The position numbers and the translations under genes were made by a program. A stretch of 64,000 nt of DNA from Tetraselmis striata (taxonomy: Eukaryota; Chlorophyta; Chlorodendrophyceae; Chlorodendrales; Chlorodendraceae): contig VCJN01002992.1 of NCBI GenBank assembly GCA_006384855.1, positions 124,001 through 188,000 of the forward strand, written 5' to 3'. The first letter of the stretch is position 1. Each line of letters opens with the position of its first letter. Shown here piece by piece: positions 55,606-64,000 of this stretch. Below the pieces are notes generated by a model. The model was given only the letters and a program-made list of their open reading frames with translations, made no database searches and was not told the origin of the DNA.

Positions 55606-57372
55606 CAGGGAGTTTGTGCGCCCATGCGGGCAACGAATTTACAACTAACACGCGCGCGGAATCGTGGCAAATGGGGTTTCAAAACAGCCCCCCCCTCCTC
55701 CCCCCCCCCCCCCCCCCCCCCTCTTGCCGAATTTGTCGATACTCAAGGCACGGAAAAAGGAGGGGGTGGATGGGCACTCACCGGCCCTTATGGGGGATTA
55801 TGGCATGGGAGCAACGGGAACGGAGGCCACTTTTGGTGGCGGTTGATTCCCGGAGTGCGCCCAGTTCATTATGTGGGGCGGCATCCGCGCTTATTGGAAG
55901 TTCCAACTCAATAACAAATATAGTCGCTACAAATCCGAAATCGATTGTCTCCCCTTACGGAGGGACCAATAGGCTCCACCGGGACCATCGCCCCTCGTGG
56001 TGGATGGAGCGGAAATGCGATATTATTTGATGCGGATCTGCGGATGATCGGCGGCGCTCATCAGGGCGCAAAAAAGGCCCGGTGAAATCGACGGCGGGGA
56101 CTGCGTTGGGCTCAAATCGACGGTGATCTCGGCGGTGCATGTGTATAAGTAGTGATGTGGGTCCCGCTCTCCGAAGAATTTACTTCTGTCATATATCCGT
56201 TTATTTTCTACGACCGTCCCCGCCCGCCGCCGCCTCACGGACGGCCTCAACCCTCTGTGAACCTACTCCGCCCCCCCCCCACCCCACCCCACCCGCCCGC
56301 CGGCCAATGCCCAGCCCTCGCCCCCCGGCGCCCTCACCCTCACCGGTTCCTTCAGTGCGCTCGCTGTGTCTCCCTATCATCTCTCCAGCCACCAACGTTG
56401 CTGCCGCTGTCGGCCCGGGCCGCGCCCGCTCGGCTGTGCCAAACCGGTACCTGCGCTGCGTTGATCTGTACTTAACGTCTGTCTTTGAATTACAAGAAAC
56501 ACTGAAACAGCATACATACCGCCAGTAGAGGAGCGTCTTCATCCCCGGGCTCTGAGGCATCCACCCCCACGCAGACTGCCCGCCGCTGCTGCTCTACCAC
56601 CGCCGACCAGCTCTGCGGCCGAACCGCTCAAAACCAGAAGATTCGTTTTTGGAAGGCCATCTACATCGCACCCCACTCGCAGGAAGCTTTTGCCCGGCTT
56701 CCAGTTTCTGCCTGGACCTCGCTCGCTGGCCTGTTGGTACGCTTTTACCCCCCCCCCCCCCCCCCCTCCCCCCCGCCCCTCCCCTTCTCCGGCCTCCCTT
56801 CCTCGCTCGCCCCGCCCGATTAATTCCAGCCCTATCACCACCCCCATGGAATTTGTTCACCAGCCGTGGACTGCCCGGGGGGGGCGGGGGGTGCGGACCC
56901 GAGAAGGGGGAGGATGGGAAGGGGCGGGAGTCTTCGCGTGTGCGCGCGGGGGGGGGGAGATGGTGGGTTCTCTCCAGCGGGAAGGGGCGGCGCGCGGCGA
57001 CTCGCGCCGTTTGCGCGGCTTCTCTTCCGCTAGGGATAGGGGAAGCAGCAAGCCTGCGGGCGAGGGACTGGGCATAGTCAGGATTGGTGCTGGTGGCTAG
57101 GGCAGCAGGCTTGTTACACCGACGCCCAGCCTGGTCAAGCGTCCCCTCAGTTTGGGCAAGCCACCAGTTTGGGCATCCTGCTCCCCCTCCCTTTCCCCTC
57201 TTTTCTTAATCGGTGCCGGTTTGCTGTCAGCGCTGATTTCCTACTCCATTCCCTACTCCAGTGCCTCCATTTCTTCGCCCGCAGCGGCGCCCTCGCGTAG
57301 CTGCGGCTTGCCCGCTCTATGGCCAATCGCTTCGCTCGGGTATCCTCGAAGGTCAACCTGAGCAACGCCACC
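55606..57372. other. Kinase upstream region; no supported gene
   Basis: C homopolymers lie at about 55697-55722 and 56747-56766, and Pro-rich shadow ORFs run through them. No motif is seen. The stretch just before 57373 is pyrimidine-rich (CCCTTTCCCCTCTTTTCTT, 57188-57208) and should hold the kinase promoter and leader. Confidence 0.4.
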
Positions 57373-60300
57373 ATGGGTGGAGGCGTCAAGCCCGACACAA
57401 GGTGCGCTCTGCCCCCCATCTAGATGCCTGCACCAATGAAACAGCAACTCCATACCTGGACCCCCCAAGCCCGCGACCGCGCCTAAGCCCATGCATGGCC
57501 TGCTCCTCCCCGCAGGGACTTCCCCACAAAGGCCGATGAGTACGAGCTGCTGGAGGAGTGCGGGCAGGGCGCCGCTGGCAAGGTGCGCGGCGCGCCGCAT
57601 GGGCGGCATGGCGCGTGGCGTACGGAAGGGAGGGGGAGGGTGCTGCGGAGGCAGAGGCTGCTTGCGCGCTGCGCAGGGGGTGGAGACAGCAAGGCTGACC
57701 GCTGCAATCCTTCCCCCCTTGTTCAGGTGTGGCGCGCGCTGTGCAAGCCGCTGAATGTCATCGTGGCCGTCAAGCTGCTGGATCTGGAGAACATGAACTG
57801 CAACCTGGTGCGGCGCCCTGTCTCCCCCCCAAACATACCCCCGCAGCCGGGGGCGGGGGCCGGGTGGCTGACCGCTCCTGTGCGCACCGCAGGAGGAGAT
57901 CATCCAGGAGGCCAAGATCATGAAGCAGTGCCACCACGAGAACATCCTGTCGCTGCACTGCTCCTTCGTGCACCAGGAGAACCTGTGGATGGTGATGCCC
58001 TACGTCAAGGGCGGCTCCGTGCTCAACATCATGAAGTTTGCCTTTCCGAAGGTGCGCCCCCCCCCCCCCCCTCCCAGCGCCCCTGGCCCAAAGCCCCTCT
58101 CTTGTAGCAGGAAAGGGGGACCAGATTGATTCTTCGCAGAAGGCGGTCTGGACCTGTGAGTGTCTCGGGGCACGCCGGCGGCAGGAGGACCAAGTCGTAG
58201 GGTTGGGGTTGAGTCGTCATGCTGGATGCTCCCGGATGCTTTGAGCGCGTATGTGTGTGTGTGTTGGGGGGGGGGGGGGGGCAGTGCCCTACACCGCTGC
58301 ACCAAAAGTGGGCTGCAGTTACCAAAACTGATGGAGCAGTTTGCAGCGCCGAGTCGGGGTCTTTATGCAATGTTCCCCCACTTCAAGACAAATGTAGCTC
58401 CTCCCTCTTTGCTAGGGGTGCAGGAACAGTCAAACATAGCGAACTCAAAGCATGGCTAATACTGTATTCATCACCCCGGTGCCATCAATGTACTGCATTT
58501 ACAGATGCCAACTAAACTGTAAGAACCCATGTGGTAGTCCTCAAATTGGACTGGCATACGACATAAAAGAACATTTTTCGGCGTAGTTCCGCTGCAGTGT
58601 TGTCTATATCATATCGTGATTATTAGGGTGTTGATAAGTATTGATCATTCGTGGGCATTTCGACACTTGAGCACATAACTAGCATGCGGTCGCTGCCTCC
58701 CCCCGGCATGATGTGCGGTGCTGGCATTGGCTGAGGCGATGCCGCGGCCCGCCGGTGCGCCAGGGGCTGGAGGAGCCGGTGATCGCGACCATCATGAAGG
58801 AGGTGCTCAAGGCGCTGGACTACGTACACAAGCAGAACCAAATCCACCGCGACGTCAAGGCCGGCAACATTCTGATTGACAGCCACGGCAACGTGAAGCT
58901 TGCGGACTTTGGGGTCGCGGCCACCATGAACCGCGACGACACAAAACGGCAGACCTTTGTGGGCACGCCCTGCTGGATGGCGCCCGAGGTCATGGAACAG
59001 ACCCACGGGTGAAGCCCCGTCCCCCCCTCCCCCGCTCTTGAGAAAAGCTACCTAAATTGATACAACTGCGGTCCAGGAATCACCTTCAGCTTCCCCTGGT
59101 ATTACGGTTTTGCTGTTATGGAACAATAATCACAAGCGTCCATAATATGCACATATGGTTTTCCGCAGCTGTCACATGCCCCCTCCCTCCATAAATTAGA
59201 ATGATACTAATAAAGCTCCTCGCATTTCGCACACCATAGCTTTCGCATTCATGATATCAATACTGCACCATAGTGACAACGATATTTCCAGTATCATCCC
59301 TTTATTACGGGCTGCAAGTTTTTGGCTGTACCTCGTACAATGCCTGAGCAACGATCGTCTAGTGTATTACGGGGAACCTGTACATAACTCCCCTCTTGTC
59401 ATTGGAAACATTATAGCAGGTTGACAGACGGTGGCGCTTTATTGTTAAGCGGCTCTTTGCCCCCCCCCCCCCCCCCCCCCCCTCCCCCTCTCTTTCTGGC
59501 TGCTGTCTTGACAACTTTTTCCTGACCTGACTGTTTGTCTTCGGCTGGTTGGCTTCGCCTGACGCAGGTACGACTGCAAGGCAGACATATGGTCCTTTGG
59601 CATCACGCTGCTGGAGCTCGCGCACGGCATGGCGCCCTTCGCCAAGTACCCGCCCATGAAGGTGCGCTGCCGCAGCTGCCACCCCTATCCCCCCCCCCCC
59701 CCGGGACCCTGCCCGCCGTGCCCAGCCCTACCCTGGCGTTTCCCACTGTGGCCAGCGAGCAGGCCGGCGGTGGGGACTGACTGGCCCCGTTCGCGCAGGT
59801 GCTGATGATGACGCTGCAGCAGCCGCCGCCGCAGCTGCAGGCGACCGGCGAGAGGCAGTTCTCCAAGGTGCGCCGTACTATTTCTCTGTCTACGGCTGTG
59901 TCTTGGAAAAGTGATGTTGGGGGCTTCAGCGCCTGACGTGTGCTCTCCCTTCTGCTCCCTCCTCTAACCCCCCCCCCCCCCCCCCCCCCCCTCCCTTTCC
60001 CGGGCCTGCTCTGCCCACAGGACATGCAGCAGCTTGTGGGCCTGTGCCTGGTGAAGGACCCCACCAAGCGGCCTTCTGCGGCCCGCCTCCTGGAGCACCG
60101 CTTCTTCAAGGTGCGCCATTTGAGGGCCTTGCCCACCTTCTGGGTGCAAGGAGCTGCCAATCACGGAGCGCCCGGAACACCGCTGATCCCCCCCCCCCCC
60201 CCCCCCCCCCCTTTGTGTTGCGAGCAGCACACCCATGACAATCAGTACCTGGTGAAGAACGTGCTTACGGACCTGCCCCCGCTCACGGAGCGCCTGAAGC

Positions 60301-62915
60301 TGATGCGCGCCAACAAGGGCCCGGGCGGCATCATGGAAAAGCGGATAGCGCTGGAGAAGTCGCAGGTGCGGACATCACAACCTGTAACACGACAGCCATG
60401 CCCGCTATCGTAGCTATGAAAAGTTGATTTGAGCACGCCGAGTCGGAAGATAAAATGTTCCTGCTGCTGCTGACTGTTTCCTGTGGTGTGCCCTCCTTGC
60501 TTCCCCCCTTATTCCCCCGGTCTTGGAGCGCAGGAAGAGTACATAAAGGGTGTGTCCGCCTGGGATTTTGACGTGGCCAAGCTCAAGGCGCAAGCCGCCA
60601 TGGAGCCGGACGACGACGGCGATGGCTGGAACTTTGACGCCGCACCAGCAAAGGAGGAGGCGCCGCCCGCCGCAGCGTCCGCGGAGGACGCGCCCGAGGG
60701 GCTGCGCCGCAACCCGAGTGTGGAGGTGCCCAAGGACAGCGCCAGTCCCTCGGCGGGGCCCAGCCCCAGCGGCCCCAAGGACGCCGGCGCCGGCAACGTT
60801 ACGCCAAGCCCCGCGCCCAAGGGCCCGCGCGAGGCGCAGCAGATGGTCCGCCTCCCCCCACTGGTTGCCACGGCCGCTCTCTCCCATCAACAGCCATACA
60901 AGATATCTTGTGCATTGTACAGCAGCTCTTCTCATACAGGCTAGTCCGTAAGGCTTTTTAGACTTTTGCTCTTTCTTTCCTTTTTTGGTTGTCTGTGTGT
61001 GTGTGTTTGATGCATCCATGTGTTTATGTCATTGTGTATGTATTTATGTTTTATGTATGTAAGTATGTATGTATGTATGTAAGTATGTATGTATATATGT
61101 ATGTATGTATGATAAATGTTAACACACCATTACGTTACAGTATATTATATGCATATTATATACGATTGTCGACGCATTGAAAAAACCCTTTAATCGGGCT
61201 TGTATGCATCCTATAAGAACATTGTTATTGTTTTGCTATAGTTATGTCTACATTTGACCCCTGGCAGGCAGGGCAGGTCGTTAGCCGCGGTATTCTCATG
61301 GCCTTGCCGGCACCATACATATACGTGTACATGTGTATACCTACCCGCCTCACCGGCGCTTAATCAGACTGATTTGTCTCAGCTGTCCACTGTCCCCGGG
61401 TCGCTACACGACGGGGCTCTGAGGCCGGACCCGCGTGGTGCCGTGCCGCAGGGGCGCTTCCAGGTGGTGCAGCCCATGCCAGACGTGGCGGACGAGAAGG
61501 AGTCACCCTCTGCCTCGCTGGAGCTGCCCCCGGGCCACTTGGACCAGCACGCTGGTCAGCCCGGCGGCAGCGCCTCTGTGAGCCCCCCCCCCCCCCCCCC
61601 CCCAGCCCCCTCCATGCCCCCATCATCTCCTTGACCACATGCGATCTGCGCACTGTTTCCTCCTTCAAGTATCATGCTGAGGGTGATTAAACTCTCTAAC
61701 CCTGAACTGGCTTTGCGTCAGGTTTTCTTCAGACGATTTTGCTGTCCTTTTCGATTTTGCTGTCCTTTGCTGTCCTTTTCTCTTACTGTTTATTCCACAG
61801 CAGTCGTTGTTTGTCCTATTTTGCTATTGGCTGTGCCTACTGGATGCAGCGCGAGAGGGCATGGTGCAGGCCGGCCTTCATGATGATGCAACGACCCTGG
61901 GCTTAGGACGCCCCCCCTGCTGTCGTGGCACGGCCGCAGATTCCGCCGCTGGCGCGCACGGCGTCCGGCAGTGGGTTGCCCGACACGGATGGGGCGCAAG
62001 TCAAGAAGCGCACCTCGCGCTTCAACATCCGCAGCGAGGCGGACGAGGGGCTGCCGCCCAAGCCGGTGGGTTCGGGCATTGTGCGCGCGCAGTCAGCGGC
62101 CAACGTTCACCGGGAGGCGGACCTGCAGGAGCGGCGAAACGCGACGCCCGGCCACTCAAGCGTGCGGGTGGAAAGCGTGCTGCCGCACCTTGAGATGATG
62201 CTCAAGGTGGGCGCTTCTTAAGGGTGAAGAACCGCGCAACACAAACAATGAGTTGTCGCAGAAAAGAGTTGTCCGGCACTGCCCAAAAGTCGCAGCATGA
62301 GACGATTACTGATGGCCTGCAGTCTCGTGTAAGGGCGGCAACAAAGTAACCACAACACTGCGAATAGTAAAAGCTGTTCAACCTGCTAGGTCGAGGCCGA
62401 ATGTAGATATAATCATATATATCCATATCATTGTATATAACTAGATATGTATATGCTCTGTATATGTATGTGTTCTAAACTGTATAAGGAAATGCTCCTA
62501 CAGGTCCCATGCAACGCCACCCTTTTCAATGCTGGCACCACTTACTGGCTGTCATGTGCGCGCCGGCAGCGGTATTCAAATGGGTGCATGCTATCGCCTC
62601 TTGGTACTGGTGTGATGGGAGTGGAGTGCGTTGCCTGGTCGACAGCGACTGCTGGGATGGTCCCTTGTCGGCTGACGGCACCCCCTGCGCCGCCGCCGGG
62701 CATCACCCCCATGCAGGTCCACCAGAAGCAGGGCGAGGAGTTGCAGGATGTGCTCGGCGCGCTGCGGGACGCTAGCCAGGGGAAGAGCGACGGGCTGCGC
62801 CACCTTTCGGTCACGTCGCCCTCTGTGGGCCTGGAGCGCCTGCTGCCGCCCGACACCAACCAGGTGGCCAACCTGCGCAGGACGGTGGACAAGCTCAACT
62901 CCAGGGTACCCCCCC

Positions 62916-62958
<43 letters not shown>

Positions 62959-63533
62959 TGGGTTGGCGTCATTCTGGCACCGCACGTTCGCCTGGCTGTA
63001 TGTTTTGGTTTCTTGACCGGCTCGCGAAGGATCCACTCATCTGGAAAGCTATGGGCACCGATGCTGTCATGAGGACACTGCGAATGAGCACCTGCCTACC
63101 TGCCAGAGATCAAGTCTAGACAAAAGCATAGCGGAGCTACAGGGATGTTCTTATACCTTGCATGCAAGCCCAATTTGAACCTCATAATAGCGGTCCTTGT
63201 AGGTGTGTCGGCTCCTGTATCGGACTAAAGCTCTGCCAATATGGCATTGAATATATATATGTTAGTTCTTATTTGTTCTACATTGGGACTCGGTTGCGCA
63301 AAGCAACTCATTGTGTTTTCGACCCAGGGACCCGCTGAACTATTAAGACATTCGCTGGCTGCCCTCCTCCCTTGCGTCTGCCTGCACCGTGCGCTGTTGT
63401 GTGAGGGGCCACGCTGTGGCATGGCTGCCCACAGGTGAAGGAGCTGGAGGAGGAGAATAAGCGCGTGCTGCACGACTACGAGAAGCTGCGCCAGAAGCTG
63501 GAGCGCAGCCAAAAGGCGCTCCTGGCGGACTGA
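57373..63533 (+). CDS. STE20/germinal-centre kinase, SPAK/OSR1-like (plant type), about 690 aa, 14 exons
   Basis: Exons: 57373-57401, 57516-57582, 57727-57807, 57893-58051, 58764-59008, 59568-59661, 59799-59867, 60021-60110, 60228-60365, 60534-60845, 61383-61577, 61907-62206, 62717-62905, 63435-63533 (TGA); every junction keeps phase. The start [20 protein letters not shown] follows CCACC. Kinase motifs: Gly-loop [13 protein letters not shown]-Lys AVKLLDLE, catalytic loop [20 protein letters not shown], activation segment [15 protein letters not shown], and [13 protein letters not shown]. After the kinase, [20 protein letters not shown] is the hallmark of plant STE20/SPS1-like kinases. It is followed by an acidic and Ser/Pro-rich linker, [16 protein letters not shown], and a C-terminal coiled coil ([20 protein letters not shown]). 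Known relatives phosphorylate Ser/Thr in ion-transport, osmotic or light signalling; the substrate here is unknown. TGTAA at 63643-63647 is the probable poly(A) signal. The gene looks complete. Confidence 0.93.
58535..58605 (-). mobile_element. Intronic MITE-like element C, degenerate partial copy in the kinase gene
   Basis: AAATTGGACTGGCATACGAC and AGAACATTTTTCGGCGTAG resemble the reverse of the family core. It lies in kinase intron 58052-58763. Confidence 0.35.
61040..61112. repeat. (TATG)n microsatellite
   Basis: GTATGTATGTATG units with minor interruptions in the kinase intron 60846-61382, preceded by (TG)n at 60994-61007. Confidence 0.9.
61185..61316 (-). mobile_element. Intronic MITE-like element C, copy 10, in the kinase gene
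   Basis: GGGCTTGTATGCATCCTATA, AAGAACATTG, GACCCCTGGCAGGCAGGGCA, ending TTGCCGGCACC. Kinase intron 60846-61382. Confidence 0.6.
62908..62958. repeat. Long C homopolymer at a 5' splice site
   Basis: About 50 nearly pure C bases start within the donor (GTACCCCCC) of the kinase exon ending at 62905. It is the longest homopolymer of the window and is likely to vary in length. Confidence 0.9.
63047..63218 (+). mobile_element. Intronic MITE-like element C, copy 11, in the kinase gene
   Basis: ATGGGCACCGATGC start, TGCCTACCTGCCAGAGATCA, TTGCATGCAAGCCCAATTTG, end GTGTCGGCTCC. Kinase intron 62906-63434. Confidence 0.6.
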
Positions 63534-63642
63534 GCTGCCTGCCGTCCCGCTCGCCTGCCCCCGGCGACGGCCCCTCGCGGCATGGGGACGCCGGTCTGCG
63601 CGGCGACGTGCGCTGTAGGGGCGGGTCGTGGCCCGCTTGCTC

Positions 63643-63647
63643 TGTAA
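63643..63647 (+). promoter_or_regulatory. Probable poly(A) signal (TGTAA) of the kinase gene
   Basis: TGTAA lies 110 bases after the stop codon, at the usual distance for green algae. Confidence 0.5.
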
Positions 63648-64000
63648 GCAGACAGGCAGCCGCGCGTGCTTGGGGACTCGTCGGAATAAGTGAGTGCCTT
63701 ATTGTTCTAGCTAGCGGGACTGCACACAGCTTGTAGGACATGTATAAGAGCAGTGTCCAAGTTCGCTGAAAACGACCCGCGGCCCACGCGAGATGGGGTG
63801 TGCCATAGTGCGGGCGCCGGCGCGCCGCCAAGAGAACAGTCACAAGAAAGCGCCCGCCTTTTGCCCACTCAATTCCCAACGGGTCTACAGCGGATACATT
63901 ACTGAAGTACCCCGAAAGCTGCGTACAGCTACATCCGCGTTGTCTGAAAACGCTCAGTTTTCACCGTCGCGCCTGCCTTTCAAGGCGGCACTACTGTGAC
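63648..64000. other. Kinase 3' flank; no gene
   Basis: No supportable ORF or repeat in the last ~350 bases. Confidence 0.4.

Noticed and set aside
61807-62193. Separate ORF inside the kinase gene
   Set aside because: It is an alternate frame over the kinase exon 61907-62206, whose proper frame joins both neighbours in phase 0.

Overview
The window is nuclear DNA from a eukaryote, most probably a flagellated chlorophyte/prasinophyte-type green alga. The evidence is: GC-rich exons with strong G/C bias at third codon positions; dense short phase-consistent introns whose donors are very often GTGCGC or GTGAGC; TGTAA downstream of two stop codons; a plant-type kinesin-14 with a calponin-homology domain; a plant-type STE20/SPAK-like kinase; and a sperm-tail PG-rich-repeat (ciliary) protein. 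There is no bacterial operon structure. I cannot name the genus from sequence alone.

Layout. 0.1-2.4 kb: STPGR ciliary protein gene (minus). 2.4-12.75 kb: gene-poor repeat block with a ~1.9-kb satellite bracketed by two copies of a dispersed repeat, a GGTGCACC minisatellite in two blocks, two copies of a ~240-bp repeat, a possible piggyBac-like relic and a tRNA-derived SINE with an 11-bp target-site duplication. 13.1-14.4 kb: AlkB-type 2OG-Fe(II) dioxygenase (plus). 15.4-15.9 kb: an unrecognised exon-like ORF (plus). 16.3-20.7 kb: kinesin-14 with CH domain (minus). 22.7-28.7 kb: a broken DIRS/PAT-like tyrosine-recombinase retroelement holding a ~2.4-kb fold-back inverted repeat and a MITE. 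29.0-30.5 kb: incomplete Ty3/Gypsy fossil. 31.2-33.4 kb: second DIRS-like fossil (RT-RNase H). 35.9-37.5 kb: RS-domain protein (minus, 5' end not found). 38.4-50.3 kb: large intron-rich gene (minus) coding a PPR-like helical N-terminus followed by a complete UPF1/IGHMBP2-type SF1B helicase. 50.3-57.3 kb: repeats and degenerate ORFs. 57.4-63.5 kb: STE20/GCK (SPAK/OSR1-like) kinase gene (plus), 14 exons, apparently complete.

The host genes form no pathway cluster: cilia, spindle/cytoskeleton, nucleic-acid repair, splicing, RNA helicase and kinase signalling lie side by side. What unites the window is its intron biology. About eleven copies of one ~170-bp MITE-like repeat sit in introns of the helicase and kinase genes, none in an exon. 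Long C homopolymers on the sense strand lie close to many splice sites. Two helicase introns appear to be GC-AG. The most interesting coding candidate is the PPR-like/SF1B helicase fusion. The most interesting non-coding structure is the DIRS-like element whose centre is a fold-back repeat.

All gene models are spliced by eye from splice consensus, reading phase and family motifs; nothing was aligned by software.
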